This document shows positions 34,937 through 43,825 of a DNA stretch of 64,000 bases, piece by piece. Position numbers and translations under genes: made by a program. The first letter of the stretch is position 1. Each line of letters begins with the position of its first letter. Under the pieces are notes generated by a model that saw only the letters and a program-made list of their open reading frames with translations, did no database searches and had not been told where the DNA came from. The stretch is from Acidimicrobiaceae bacterium (GTDB lineage: Bacteria > Actinomycetota > Acidimicrobiia > Acidimicrobiales > RAAP-2), in NCBI GenBank assembly GCA_003152015.1, contig PLZF01000096.1, positions 109,621 to 173,620 on the forward strand, in the 5' to 3' direction.

Positions 34937-36337
34937 TCAGCCGACCGAGCCCTCCATCTGCAGTTCGATCAGGCGACTCCATTCGACCGCATACTCCATG
35001 GGCAGGGTGCGGGTGATCGGCTCGATGAAGCCATTCACGATCATTCCCATGGCCTGGGTCTCGGACAGTCCACGGCTCATCAAGTAGAAGAGCTGGTCGT
35101 CGCCCACCTTGGACACTGTGGCCTCGTGGCCGATGCGAGCATCCCGTTCGGCAACTTCCATGTACGGCTTGGTTTCGGAGATCGAGGTGTCGTCGAGGAG
35201 CAGGGCATCACACCGGACGAAGCTCTTGGCATGTTTCGCCCCTTCGTCCACGTGGACCAGGCCGCGATAGGTGGTGATCCCGGCATCCTTGGAGATGGAC
35301 TTGGAGATGATGGTCGAGGTCGTCTCGGGGGCGGAATGGACCATCTTGGCCCCGGCATCCTGGTGCTGGCCGGCACCGGCGTAGGCCACCGACAGCACTT
35401 CGCCCGAAGCCTTCGGGCCCATGAGATACACCGAGGGGTACTTCATGGTCAGACGCGACCCGATATTGCCGTCGATCCATTCCACGTGGGCCTCGGCTTC
35501 GGCCCGTGCTCTCTTGGTCACCAGGTTGTACACGTTGTTGGACCAGTTCTGAATGGTCGTATAGGTGATACGGGCACCTTCGAGTGCCACCAGTTCAACC
35601 ACCGCTGAGTGCAACGAGTCGGTGGTGTACACCGGGGCGGAACAGCCCTCAACGTAGTGAACCTGAGATCCCTTGTCTGCGATGATCAGGGTGCGCTCGA
35701 ACTGGCCCATGTTCTCCGCATTGATGCGGAAGTAGGCCTGCAGCGGCTGATCGACCACCACGCCGGGCGGAACATAGATGAACGAGCCTCCTGACCACAC
35801 TGCCGAGTTCAGGGCTGCGAACTTATTGTCGTTCGGCGGGATGATGGTCCCGAAGTACTTGCGGACGAGATCGGGGTACTCACGCACCGCCGTATCCATG
35901 TCGCAGAACAACACTCCCAGGTCTTCGAGATCCTCGCGATTGCGGTGGAACACGACCTCGGACTCGTACTGCGCAGTGACCCCGGCCAGGTACTTCCGCT
36001 CTGCTTCGGGGATGCCAAGCTTCTCGTAGGTGTCCTTGATGGCGTCGGGAAGATCGCTCCACTCGTTCACCTGCTCCGACGTCGGCTTGATGTAGTAGTA
36101 GATGTCGTCGAAATCGAGATCCGGCATGTTGACCGCGAACCAGGCAGCCATCGGACGCTTCTCGAACCGCTGGAGGGCCCGGAGCCGGAAGTCGAGCATC
36201 CACTGCGGCTCTTTCTTCATGGCCGACATCTCCCGCACGATGTCTATGTTGAGACCCTTCTTGGGCTTGAAGACGTAGTCCTCTTCGTCGGACCATCCAA
36301 GTTTGTATTTCCCGAGGTCAAGTTCGGTGGTCGTCAT
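34937..36337 (-). CDS. sufB: Fe-S cluster assembly protein SufB
   Basis: The main SUF scaffold subunit, 466 residues. Recognisable parts are [72 protein letters not shown] and [17 protein letters not shown]. The C-terminal [24 protein letters not shown] contains the conserved cysteine next to the SufD interface. The ATG is preceded by GGGAG. It begins the leftward suf cluster. An upstream TAGGAGAAAT matches the other suf operon's promoter. Confidence 0.96.
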   Translation of the reverse strand: MTTTELDLGKYKLGWSDEEDYVFKPKKGLNIDIVREMSAMKKEPQWMLDFRLRALQRFEKRPMAAWFAVNMPDLDFDDIYYYIKPTSEQVNEWSDLPDAIKDTYEKLGIPEAERKYLAGVTAQYESEVVFHRNREDLEDLGVLFCDMDTAVREYPDLVRKYFGTIIPPNDNKFAALNSAVWSGGSFIYVPPGVVVDQPLQAYFRINAENMGQFERTLIIADKGSQVHYVEGCSAPVYTTDSLHSAVVELVALEGARITYTTIQNWSNNVYNLVTKRARAEAEAHVEWIDGNIGSRLTMKYPSVYLMGPKASGEVLSVAYAGAGQHQDAGAKMVHSAPETTSTIISKSISKDAGITTYRGLVHVDEGAKHAKSFVRCDALLLDDTSISETKPYMEVAERDARIGHEATVSKVGDDQLFYLMSRGLSETQAMGMIVNGFIEPITRTLPMEYAVEWSRLIELQMEGSVG

Positions 36338-36371
36338 ATCCGCTCCCAGGAGTCATCCGGCCGGACGGCCA

Positions 36372-36381
36372 ATTTCTCCTA
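36372..36381 (-). promoter_or_regulatory. Candidate shared suf promoter element upstream of sufB
   Basis: Read on the minus strand, TATAGGAGAAATTGG lies 35-45 bases upstream of the sufB start. Its core TAGGAGAAAT is identical to, and in the same orientation as, the element upstream of sufC-sufS-sufU at 12388-12397. Confidence 0.4.
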
Positions 36382-36491
36382 TACAGATAGTAACAACCCC
36401 AGTCACCCGGCGAAACCGGTAGCCAGACTCCCTGCCAGACAGCCATACGACCCCGTCAAAAGCGTCACCGGGGCCGTGCCACCATGTTCGA

Positions 36492-38609
36492 ATGCCCGGC
36501 ACCTCCCGTCCCGCTCCCCCCGTTCCCGCCCGCCGCCCGGTGGAACTCGAGGCCCATGGGGATGTGCGCATCGACGACTGGTACTGGTTGGCCGACAAGG
36601 AGGACCCGGCGGTCATCGAGCACCTGGTGGCCGAGAACACCTACACCGAGGCGGTCACCGCCGCCACCGCCGACCTACGCGACCAACTATTCAACGAGAT
36701 GGTGGCCCGGATCGAAGAGACCGACCTGTCGGTCCCCGCCCGCAAAGGACGTTGGCTGTATTACAGCCGGACAGTGGAAGGCAGCAGCTACGGCATCCAC
36801 TGCCGCCGGCCCGCAGGCACCGGCGACGAGGCAGAGGGTGACGAGGAGGTCATCCTGGATGAAAACATCCTGGCCGAAGGACACGACTACTTCGCCATCG
36901 GGAATTTGGCCATCAGCCCCGACCATCGGTGGCTGGCGTACTCCACCGACACCTCGGGCGGGGAGCGCTACACCATGCGCTTCCGCGACCTGGAGAACGG
37001 CGACGAGTCGACAGAGTCGCTCGGCGACACCTCTTACGGCGTGGCGTGGGCCAACGACAACGCCACCGTGTTCTTCGTCCGGGTGGACGAGGCCATGCGC
37101 CCACACCAGCTGTGGCGTCATCAGGTGGGCACCGATCCGTCCGGGGACGTGCTGGTCTACGAGGAGTCCGACGAGCGTTACTACCTGGGCGTAGGCCGGA
37201 CCAAAGACGACAGGTACATCCTGTGCGGCCTCGATTCGAAAGTGACCTCCGAGGTCCGGGTGCTGTCGGCTGACGATCCGGGTGGCCAGTTCACCATCAT
37301 CGAGCCGCGCCGCCAGGGCATCGAGTACAGCGTGGATCACGATCGGGGCGATCCCGACAAGGGGCGCCAGGGGAGATTCCTCATCGTGACCAACGACGGC
37401 GCCGAAGACTTCCGATTGATGGCCGCCCCCGACGATGCCCCGGGGCGGGCGTCGTGGACCGAGGTCATCCCGGCCCGGGAGGGTATCCGTCTCGATGCCG
37501 TGGATCCCTTCGCCAACCACCTGGTGATCTACGAACGGGAGGACGGCGAGACCCGGATTCGGGTGATAGACGCGGTCACCGGCGTCTCCACCCCGGTCGA
37601 CCAACCCGAGACGCCGTCAACCGCCTGGGGAGGTGCGAACCCCGAGTACGACTCCACCACCCTCCGGTACGAGTACACCTCCTTGGTCACCCCCCGCTCG
37701 GTCTTCGACCTCGACCTCGAGACGGGACAGCTGGAACTGCGTAAGCGCCAACCCGTCCTCGGCGACTTCGATCCCAACCGGTACACCACCGAACGGCGTT
37801 GGGCGCGGGCCGAGGACGGCACCCGGGTACCGATCTCACTGGTCTACCGGACCGACCTGGTGGCAGCCGGGGCCGGGGCACCGTGCCTCCTCTATGGCTA
37901 TGGCTCCTACGAGGCGTCAATGGACCCCACCTTCTCGTCGTTGCGACTGAGCCTCCTCGATCGTGGCTTCGTGTTCGCCATTGCCCATGTCCGGGGCGGC
38001 GGGGAGATGGGCCGGCGGTGGTACGAGGACGGAAAATTCCTGTCCAAGCCCAATACGTTCAGCGACTTCGTGGCGTGCGCCCGCACCCTGGTCGACGAGG
38101 GTTGGACCTCACCCGACCGTTTGGTGGCACGGGGAGGAAGCGCGGGCGGCCTGTTGATGGGTGCGGTGGCCAACCTGGCTCCCGACCTCTTCCGGGCCAT
38201 CGTGGCGGAGGTCCCGTTCGTGGACTGCTTGACCACCATCTTGGATGACACCCTTCCGCTCACCGTGCTCGAGTGGGAGGAATGGGGCAACCCGGTGGAA
38301 GACCCTGAGGTCTACGCGGTCATGAAGGCTTATTCCCCCTATGACAACGTCAGGTCGGTCGACCAGGACGGGGAAGCGGTTCGGTACCCGGACATTTTGG
38401 CCACCGGCGGATTGTCCGACCCACGGGTGGGTTTCTGGGAGCCGGCCAAATGGGTGGCCAAGCTCCGGACGGCCAACTCGGAGAACCGGGTGCTCCTCAA
38501 GACCGAGATGGAAGCCGGTCACGGCGGTCCCTCCGGGCGCTATGACGCCTGGAAGGACGAGGCGTTCGTCTACGCCTTCATCCTCGAGACCCTGGGTCTC
38601 AAGGAGTAG
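36492..38609 (+). CDS. ptrB: S9 family peptidase, oligopeptidase B
   Basis: A 705-residue serine oligopeptidase with an N-terminal seven-bladed propeller and a C-terminal alpha/beta-hydrolase domain. The N-terminus DDWYWLADKEDPAVIEHL is typical of the prolyl-oligopeptidase family. The nucleophile is Ser550 in RGGSAGGLLMGA. The Asp is expected in the ATGGLSDPRV region and the His is His677 in EAGHGGPSGR. The domain combination and FNEMVARIEETDLSVP fit oligopeptidase B, which cuts short peptides after basic residues. No signal peptide, so cytosolic. The last 20 bases including the stop are duplicated just downstream. Confidence 0.93.
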   Translation: MPGTSRPAPPVPARRPVELEAHGDVRIDDWYWLADKEDPAVIEHLVAENTYTEAVTAATADLRDQLFNEMVARIEETDLSVPARKGRWLYYSRTVEGSSYGIHCRRPAGTGDEAEGDEEVILDENILAEGHDYFAIGNLAISPDHRWLAYSTDTSGGERYTMRFRDLENGDESTESLGDTSYGVAWANDNATVFFVRVDEAMRPHQLWRHQVGTDPSGDVLVYEESDERYYLGVGRTKDDRYILCGLDSKVTSEVRVLSADDPGGQFTIIEPRRQGIEYSVDHDRGDPDKGRQGRFLIVTNDGAEDFRLMAAPDDAPGRASWTEVIPAREGIRLDAVDPFANHLVIYEREDGETRIRVIDAVTGVSTPVDQPETPSTAWGGANPEYDSTTLRYEYTSLVTPRSVFDLDLETGQLELRKRQPVLGDFDPNRYTTERRWARAEDGTRVPISLVYRTDLVAAGAGAPCLLYGYGSYEASMDPTFSSLRLSLLDRGFVFAIAHVRGGGEMGRRWYEDGKFLSKPNTFSDFVACARTLVDEGWTSPDRLVARGGSAGGLLMGAVANLAPDLFRAIVAEVPFVDCLTTILDDTLPLTVLEWEEWGNPVEDPEVYAVMKAYSPYDNVRSVDQDGEAVRYPDILATGGLSDPRVGFWEPAKWVAKLRTANSENRVLLKTEMEAGHGGPSGRYDAWKDEAFVYAFILETLGLKE

Positions 38610-38630
38610 TCCCTGGGTCTCAAGGAGTAG
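38590..38630 (+). repeat. Tandem duplication across the ptrB stop codon
   Basis: CCCTGGGTCTCAAGGAGTAG occurs at 38590-38609, ending in the stop codon, and again at 38611-38630. The second copy also holds the stop of the convergent membrane-protein gene. Confidence 0.9.
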
Positions 38631-39684
38631 AAGTCGTCGAAGTGGTGGTGCTTGGGGTGGTAGTGGCGGTCGAAGCCGCGGCGGGCGGCGGCTCGAACGT
38701 GGCGGTGAACGGTGCCTGCAACGGGCTGGGAAAGATCACCGGGATGTTCTCAGCCGTCAAGGCCGCAATGGACGCCCCCAACACGACTCTCATGGCGCCG
38801 GTGGCGTGTATCACCTGACTGGCCCCGGGCTGGAGCGTCCCGGTCCACGCCGTGGTTCCCGATGAGACAATGGTGGCATCCACCCAACACGTGCCATTGG
38901 CGGTGACGGTCACGTCATACGAGGTTGAGCTCACCGAATAGGTGGCCGAGCCCGCGGTGGAGGACGTGGCCACCAGTTCGGTCGGCGGCTTGGTTGTCGT
39001 GGTGGGCGTCGGTTTGGTCGGCTTCGGCGAAGTCGTCGGCGTTGTCGAACCATGGTGAACCGGAGTTGGGTGGCGACCGGCAATGGTGGTGACGCTGGTC
39101 CTGGTGGTGGCATGGTGGTTCGAGCGACGGCTACCGACCAGGGCCAGGGCTCCGAACACCACCAGGACCACAATGACGACGGCGGGCGTCCTCCAGTGCC
39201 ACTGTCGGTGCTCCATGGTGTGGAACGCCTGTTTGCGGGCACGGTCGGAGCGGAACTCGGGGGCCACCGGTCTGATACCCGAGCGACCGGCCCGGTCGGC
39301 CCGGCTGTCCGGTCGGGCATCGTCGAAGTCCAGCTCGCCCTCGGGGGTGAAAGGCTCGCCGGGGTCCCGTCCGAGTCCGAGCCCAGGCACCGCCTCGGGT
39401 ACCGGTACCGGAACTGGGGCCGGAGGCACCGTGTGGGCGGCGTCCCTTCCGGTGATGTGGACCGAAGGTGACCCCGTCCGGGCGGCCGGGTCTTCCCACC
39501 CCCCGGTATGGCCCGGAATCGTCTCCGTCGGCCGTCCGGTCCGATCGGGAAAATGCTCCATGGTTCCCAGAGCCGTCCGATAGTTCCGGACGGAGTGGGC
39601 TTCGTCCGCGTCGGGTCTCCACGTGAGCTTGGCCACGACCGCGCCCACAGCCACCAGTACCACCGCGATTACTGCTATCCACAT
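38620..39684 (-). CDS. Membrane protein with RodZ C-terminal-like (DUF4115) domain
   Basis: A 354-residue protein with two hydrophobic segments: a short N-terminal one (residues 2-20) and one at about 168-187 (VVIVVLVVFGALALVG). A Pro/Gly/charged cytoplasmic region lies between them. A Thr/Pro linker follows, then a domain with YDVTVTANGTCWVDATI and WTGTLQPGASQVIHATGAMRVVLG. This matches the C-terminal domain of RodZ, a cell-shape protein. The cytoplasmic HTH of RodZ is missing, so it is not a true RodZ. It ends in a Thr/Ser-rich tail. Confidence 0.72.
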   Translation of the reverse strand: MWIAVIAVVLVAVGAVVAKLTWRPDADEAHSVRNYRTALGTMEHFPDRTGRPTETIPGHTGGWEDPAARTGSPSVHITGRDAAHTVPPAPVPVPVPEAVPGLGLGRDPGEPFTPEGELDFDDARPDSRADRAGRSGIRPVAPEFRSDRARKQAFHTMEHRQWHWRTPAVVIVVLVVFGALALVGSRRSNHHATTRTSVTTIAGRHPTPVHHGSTTPTTSPKPTKPTPTTTTKPPTELVATSSTAGSATYSVSSTSYDVTVTANGTCWVDATIVSSGTTAWTGTLQPGASQVIHATGAMRVVLGASIAALTAENIPVIFPSPLQAPFTATFEPPPAAASTATTTPSTTTSTTSTP

Positions 39685-39727
39685 CGCGTCTATTCAACCC
39701 GAATGTGCGCCCCCTGTGGCACCGACC

Positions 39728-39771
39728 CCCTGAATCGGGAGTCGAACCGCTGATTCAACGGGGATTCAGGG
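39728..39771. terminator. Inverted repeat downstream of the SDR gene
   Basis: CCCTGAATC (39728-39736) and GATTCAGGG (39763-39771) are perfect 9-bp arms around a 26-base loop. It lies beyond the 3' end of the leftward SDR gene and upstream of the RodZ-like gene, so it may be a terminator. No U-run follows. Confidence 0.35.
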
Positions 39772-39848
39772 AGTTCGGCAGGGCAAAACGATGCCGGGCC
39801 ATCACCTTCGACCGACGTGGGGATCGGTGGAGATCGAAGGGAGTGCCT

Positions 39849-40814
39849 TCAGATGGCAGTGACCGAGGTGAGACCCCCGTCGACGGTGAGGTGGACTCCG
39901 GTGATGAACGAGGCCTCGTCCGAGAGCAGGAATCGGATGGGACGGGCGATCTCGTCGGGAGTCGAGACCCGCTGCAGTGGGGTCCGCTCCTCGAGTTGCT
40001 GGCGAAATCCAGGAATCTCGAATGCAGGAGCGAGCATGGGGGTGGCCACCGCACCCGGGCACACCGCGTTGACCCTGAAGCCCTCCATGGCGAACCGGTG
40101 ACCGATCGACCGCATCACTCCGAGGACAGCTCCCTTCGACGCACAGTAGGCAGTGAGCATGGCGCTCCCGAAGAGGCCTTCGATCGACGAGATCAGCACG
40201 ACGGCTGAGCCGGGTCCGGCCACCCGAAACGGCTCGAGCAGTGCTTTGGAGATCATGGCGGCGGCCCGCACATTGGTGTTCAGGGTGGCGTCCCACAAGG
40301 CATCGTCGATGAAGTCGACCGGCATCGGGCCCGATACCCCGGCAGCGTGCACAAACCCACCGAGCGAGCCCAGCGCGGTGGCGGCCTTCGGCACTTCGGC
40401 CTCGATGGCGGCGGAATCGGTGACGTCGACCACTGACCACGTCACGATGGCGCCATGACGTTCTCGGCAGAGCGTCGCGGTCTCTTCGGCCCCTTCAGCG
40501 TTCACATCCCACACCGCCACCGGTCGGCCCACCTCGGCCAGCGCCAGTGCCGTCTCCCGCCCGATGCCCGATCCTCCCCCGGTGATCAACACGCCGGTCG
40601 TGGGCGATCCCAGGCGATCCGCTCGCTTGGTGGAGGGTTTCTTTGTGCGCGCCGCACGAGGGGTGCCCAGCTTGGTTGCCGATGCCCGGTTGGCCGGCAC
40701 CGCTTCTTTGGATGGGGACTTGGCTGCCCTCGTCCCCCGCTTCGCCGGAGCCGTAGTGGCTGCCTCCACCGGTGCATCTTTGTCATTGGCGGCGTGGGTC
40801 GCGGGTGGAGTCAT
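39849..40814 (-). CDS. SDR family oxidoreductase with histone-like N-terminal tail
   Basis: A 321-residue protein. Residues about 72-321 are a normal short-chain dehydrogenase: ITGGGSGIG, HAAGVSGP, VVLISSIEGLFG, YCASKGAVLG and a C-terminal FITGVHLTVDGG. Residues 1-70 are rich in Lys, Ala, Pro, Arg and Thr (PAKRGTRAAKSPSKEAVP, TPRAARTKKPSTKRAD), like histone H1 or actinobacterial HU tails. No internal start codon cleanly removes the tail, and the reading frame is uninterrupted. It may bind nucleic acid or act as a disordered linker; substrate unknown. Confidence 0.82.
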   Translation of the reverse strand: MTPPATHAANDKDAPVEAATTAPAKRGTRAAKSPSKEAVPANRASATKLGTPRAARTKKPSTKRADRLGSPTTGVLITGGGSGIGRETALALAEVGRPVAVWDVNAEGAEETATLCRERHGAIVTWSVVDVTDSAAIEAEVPKAATALGSLGGFVHAAGVSGPMPVDFIDDALWDATLNTNVRAAAMISKALLEPFRVAGPGSAVVLISSIEGLFGSAMLTAYCASKGAVLGVMRSIGHRFAMEGFRVNAVCPGAVATPMLAPAFEIPGFRQQLEERTPLQRVSTPDEIARPIRFLLSDEASFITGVHLTVDGGLTSVTAI

Positions 40815-40840
40815 CGACGCAGCATGTCAGAACCGGGGGA

Positions 40841-41392
40841 TCAGGTGCGAAGACGTGATCGGGGCTGCAGGGCCGGATCGAGATCGGCCCGCCGCGGGTT
40901 GGCGCGGTCCCGTTCCGACAGCACCGGATCGGTCAGTCCCCAGTCGGCCCCGACGGCGGGATCGTCCCACGCCACACCCAGTTCATCGTCAGCGTTGTAG
41001 TACCCGTCGACCAGATACCAGAGGGTCAGGTCGGTCAATGACGCGAATCCATGGGCCACGCCCGGCGGGATGAACAGGCCGCGGTCCTGGTCTCCGTCGA
41101 GGTCGAGGGTGAGGGTGGCACCGTCGGTAGGCGATCCCTGGCGGAGGTCGTGAAGCACGACCCGGGCCGTGCCCCGGAGCACGTACCAGTAATCGGCCTG
41201 ATGGAGGTGGTAGTGCAGGCCGACGATGGCCCCCGCCTGCTTTTCGGACCGATTGCCCTGGGTCATCTCCCGTCCAAGCGGGAACCAGCTCCGACGGTAG
41301 GTCTCGACGAAACGACCCCGCTCGTCGCCGTGGCGATCGGGCTCGACCACGATGACGTCAGCGATGACCTTGGACTCTTCGATACTCGGCAC
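40841..41392 (-). CDS. dTDP-4-dehydrorhamnose 3,5-epimerase family protein (RmlC-like)
   Basis: A 183-residue cupin-fold sugar epimerase. It shows DERGRFVETYRRSW, QGNRSEKQAGAIVGLHYHLHQADYWYVLRG (with the catalytic His region), FIPPGVAHGFASL and YYNADDELGVAWDDPAV with the conserved Tyr. RmlC acts in dTDP-rhamnose synthesis. No rmlA, rmlB or rmlD is nearby, so it may be a related epimerase. It lies 3 bases downstream of the flavin reductase gene's stop and is probably cotranscribed with it. Confidence 0.85.
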   Translation of the reverse strand: MPSIEESKVIADVIVVEPDRHGDERGRFVETYRRSWFPLGREMTQGNRSEKQAGAIVGLHYHLHQADYWYVLRGTARVVLHDLRQGSPTDGATLTLDLDGDQDRGLFIPPGVAHGFASLTDLTLWYLVDGYYNADDELGVAWDDPAVGADWGLTDPVLSERDRANPRRADLDPALQPRSRLRT

Positions 41393-41395
41393 TGG

Positions 41396-41965
41396 CTAGG
41401 TCCCATCCTTTTCCGTGGTGGTGTGTGGAGCGGGCTGCCGCGCGGTGAGTGGTGCAGGGTCTGGCGCGGCTTCGACCAGGCTGGCGAATGCACTGTTGTA
41501 GAACAGTAACGGCAGGCCGTCGCCCAGGCCGAGATCGAGCACCCTCCCGATGACCAGCTCATGGTCCCCGGCGTCGTGGATGAGCTCCACTGCGCAGTTC
41601 ACCCATGCCAGCGATCCATCGATGACCGGCGCACCCCCGGTCACTGCCGGATGCCACAACACCCTGGCGAACTTGTCGCCCCCCGAGATGGCGAACCGGC
41701 GACACACGTCCTGCTGGTGGTCGGCGAGCACATTGACGCAGAAGCTGCCAGCCTTGACGATCCGGGGCCAGCTGGTGGATGACTTGGCCGGGGCCAACGC
41801 CACCAGTGGAGGATCGAGGGAGAGCGACACGAAGCTCTGACAGGTAAAACCGACCGGTTTCCCCTCCTCCAGAGCGGTCACCACCGTCACTCCGGTGACA
41901 AAGCGACCCAAGGCCTCTTTGAACAGGGCGGTATCGATGGTCATGGCGGCGGAAGACTCGGTCAT
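41396..41965 (-). CDS. Flavin reductase-like domain protein
   Basis: A 189-residue FMN-binding split-barrel flavin reductase (HpaC/NtaB type). Visible are ALGRFVTGVTVVTALEEGKPVGFTCQSFVSLSLDPPLVALAPAK, then FCVNVLADHQ and the C-terminal LPLLFYNSAFASLV. Such proteins give reduced flavin to a monooxygenase partner; the LLM enzyme at 30 kb is one possible partner but is distant. Its ATG overlaps the stop of the MBL gene (ATGA). Confidence 0.87.
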   Translation of the reverse strand: MTESSAAMTIDTALFKEALGRFVTGVTVVTALEEGKPVGFTCQSFVSLSLDPPLVALAPAKSSTSWPRIVKAGSFCVNVLADHQQDVCRRFAISGGDKFARVLWHPAVTGGAPVIDGSLAWVNCAVELIHDAGDHELVIGRVLDLGLGDGLPLLFYNSAFASLVEAAPDPAPLTARQPAPHTTTEKDGT

Positions 41966-42819
41966 GCTTTCCCCAGGTCGACAGGAGTGCGCTCGGAAGC
42001 GGCGGTGATATCAGCCAAGTGTTGATGGATGGCCAATCGTCGGGCGCGGCTCAACGTGCGGTCAATGTCCTTGTCGGTATGGGAGGGATCGTGATGGAAC
42101 AGGGCGAGCCGACGGGCACCGGCTTGGGCCGCCACGTGCACCGCGTAGGCGACGGTGGAGTGGCCCCAGTCGGACATGGTCACGAACTCATCATCGGTGT
42201 ACTGGGAATCGTGGATCAACAGGTCGACACCCTCACACAGCTCGAGGACCTCCTCGGCCACTGAGCGCCGATCGAGGGGAGCCTGGTGGTCAGGGATATA
42301 TGCCACCGAACGACCCTCGGCCTCCACCCGGAACCCGAGGGTCGTTCCCCGGTGGGGAATGGGTCGCGCCTTCACGTTGATGGCGCCAAAGGTCAGGTCG
42401 TCGGAGCCGTCGATCTCGTGGAACCGGAGTTCACCCCGGAACTCGCCCATGTGGATGGGGAAAAAGGGGGGTTGCACGACGCCGGAGAGGACATCTTTGA
42501 GGGTTCCTTCCTCTTGGGCCGGCCCGTACACATCGAGGATTGATCCGGGTACCCGCAGAGGCGAAAAGAACGGCAGACCCAGAATATGGTCGTAATGCAG
42601 ATGGGTGAGGAGTGCGGTCGCCTGCAACGGCAGTCCGGAGATCCGGAGCGGCCGGTCCAGCGTGTCACCCAGGGCGCGCAAGCCCGTCCCCAGATCGAGG
42701 ATGAGCGGCGGTTCGCCCTCCACCTCCACCAGGACGCACGAGGTGTTCCCCCCATAGCGGCGATGTTGGTCTGACGAACATGGGCATGAACCCCTGGTGC
42801 CGAAGTAGGTAACTTTCAC
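41962..42819 (-). CDS. MBL-fold metallo-hydrolase, cyclic-nucleotide phosphodiesterase/RNase Z-like
   Basis: A 285-residue metallo-beta-lactamase-fold protein. The metal motif is THLHYDHILGLPFF; IPDHQAPLDRRSV, LIHDSQYTDDEF, WGHSTVAYAV and FHHDPSHTDKD supply further metal ligands. The N-terminus MKVTYFGTRGSCP is typical of the group that includes class II-type phosphodiesterases and phosphonate or RNA hydrolases. The substrate is not known. It is first in an MBL, flavin reductase, RmlC-like operon. Confidence 0.85.
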   Translation of the reverse strand: MKVTYFGTRGSCPCSSDQHRRYGGNTSCVLVEVEGEPPLILDLGTGLRALGDTLDRPLRISGLPLQATALLTHLHYDHILGLPFFSPLRVPGSILDVYGPAQEEGTLKDVLSGVVQPPFFPIHMGEFRGELRFHEIDGSDDLTFGAINVKARPIPHRGTTLGFRVEAEGRSVAYIPDHQAPLDRRSVAEEVLELCEGVDLLIHDSQYTDDEFVTMSDWGHSTVAYAVHVAAQAGARRLALFHHDPSHTDKDIDRTLSRARRLAIHQHLADITAASERTPVDLGKA

Positions 42820-42872
42820 CGAGACAGCACGCTACTCGCCGGGCCGTCGGCGAGTTGCCTGTGGCATTCGGG

Positions 42873-42908
42873 GCGGCAGACAGCGCGGCAGACAGCGCGG
42901 CAGACAGC
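42873..42908 (+). repeat. 12-bp tandem repeat
   Basis: GCGGCAGACAGC repeated three times in direct succession, followed by a partial copy, in the 118-bp interval between the divergent MBL and epoxide hydrolase genes. Confidence 0.85.
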
Positions 42909-42937
42909 GCGGCAATCACGGGACTACCGTCGAGCAC

Positions 42938-43807
42938 ATGGACCAACAGACCATCAGTGCCAACGGCGTCGAGTTCGCCTACCTCGTCGACGGGCCGGCA
43001 GACGGGCCGTTGGCCCTCTGCCTCCACGGTTTCCCCGATACCGCCCACTCGTGGCGGCATCTGTTGCCCCGCCTGGCTGATGCCGGTTACCGCGCGGTGG
43101 CACCGTTTATGCGGGGCTACGCACCCACCGCGGTACCCGAAGACGGGCGGTTCGACACCGGCACGCTCGCCCTCGATGCCTGCGCACTCCACCAGGCCCT
43201 GGGCGGCACGGGGGATGCGGTGATCATCGGCCATGACTGGGGAGCGTTCGCCACCTATGGGGCGGCCGCCTACCAACCCGAGAGTTGGCGCCGGGTGGTG
43301 GCCGCTGCAGTCGCCCCCCAGGCCTCCATGGCCGGTGCCTTCTTCACCTTCGATCAGCTCAAGCGCAGCTGGTACGTCTTCTTCTTTCAGACGGCGCTGG
43401 CCGAGTACGCGGTTGGGCTCGAGGACTACGCGTTCATCGACCGCCTGTGGGCCGACTGGTCGCCCGGATATGACGGCTCCAAAGATGCCGCACTGGTAAA
43501 GCAGGCTCTGGGGAAGCCCGAGAATCTCACCGCCGCCCTCTCCTACTATCGGTCGATGTTCGCCGGGGCCCCCGACCACGCCAAAGCCGCGGCAGCACAG
43601 ACCGCATCGGGGACCATCAGCCCTCAACCCACCTTGTATCTCCATGGAGCCGATGACGGCTGCATGGGCATCGACACCATCGGCCCGGTCACCGACTTCC
43701 TGGCCCCCGGATCGGAGCAGGTGATCGTCCAGAATGCCGGTCACTTCCTTCACGTCGAGAAGCCCGACGAAGTCAACGATCACATCATGAGGTTCCTGGC
43801 CGGCTGA
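42938..43807 (+). CDS. Alpha/beta hydrolase, epoxide hydrolase-like
   Basis: A 289-residue alpha/beta-hydrolase. The oxyanion segment is CLHGFPDTAHSW, the nucleophile is Asp100 in IIGHDWGAF and the catalytic His is in QNAGHFLHVEKP. An Asp nucleophile fits epoxide hydrolases or haloalkane dehalogenases rather than esterases. The HGFP oxyanion motif favours an epoxide hydrolase. No signal peptide. It is a single gene. Confidence 0.86.
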   Translation: MDQQTISANGVEFAYLVDGPADGPLALCLHGFPDTAHSWRHLLPRLADAGYRAVAPFMRGYAPTAVPEDGRFDTGTLALDACALHQALGGTGDAVIIGHDWGAFATYGAAAYQPESWRRVVAAAVAPQASMAGAFFTFDQLKRSWYVFFFQTALAEYAVGLEDYAFIDRLWADWSPGYDGSKDAALVKQALGKPENLTAALSYYRSMFAGAPDHAKAAAAQTASGTISPQPTLYLHGADDGCMGIDTIGPVTDFLAPGSEQVIVQNAGHFLHVEKPDEVNDHIMRFLAG

Positions 43808-43825
43808 GTCTCCGTGAGTCTCCAA

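Noticed and set aside
39690..39775. tRNA or tmRNA-like 3' end (GGTTCGACTCCC on the minus strand)
   Set aside because: The T-loop-like string lacks a pairing 5-bp stem and no acceptor, D or anticodon arms can be drawn. The visible structure is a simple 9-bp inverted repeat.
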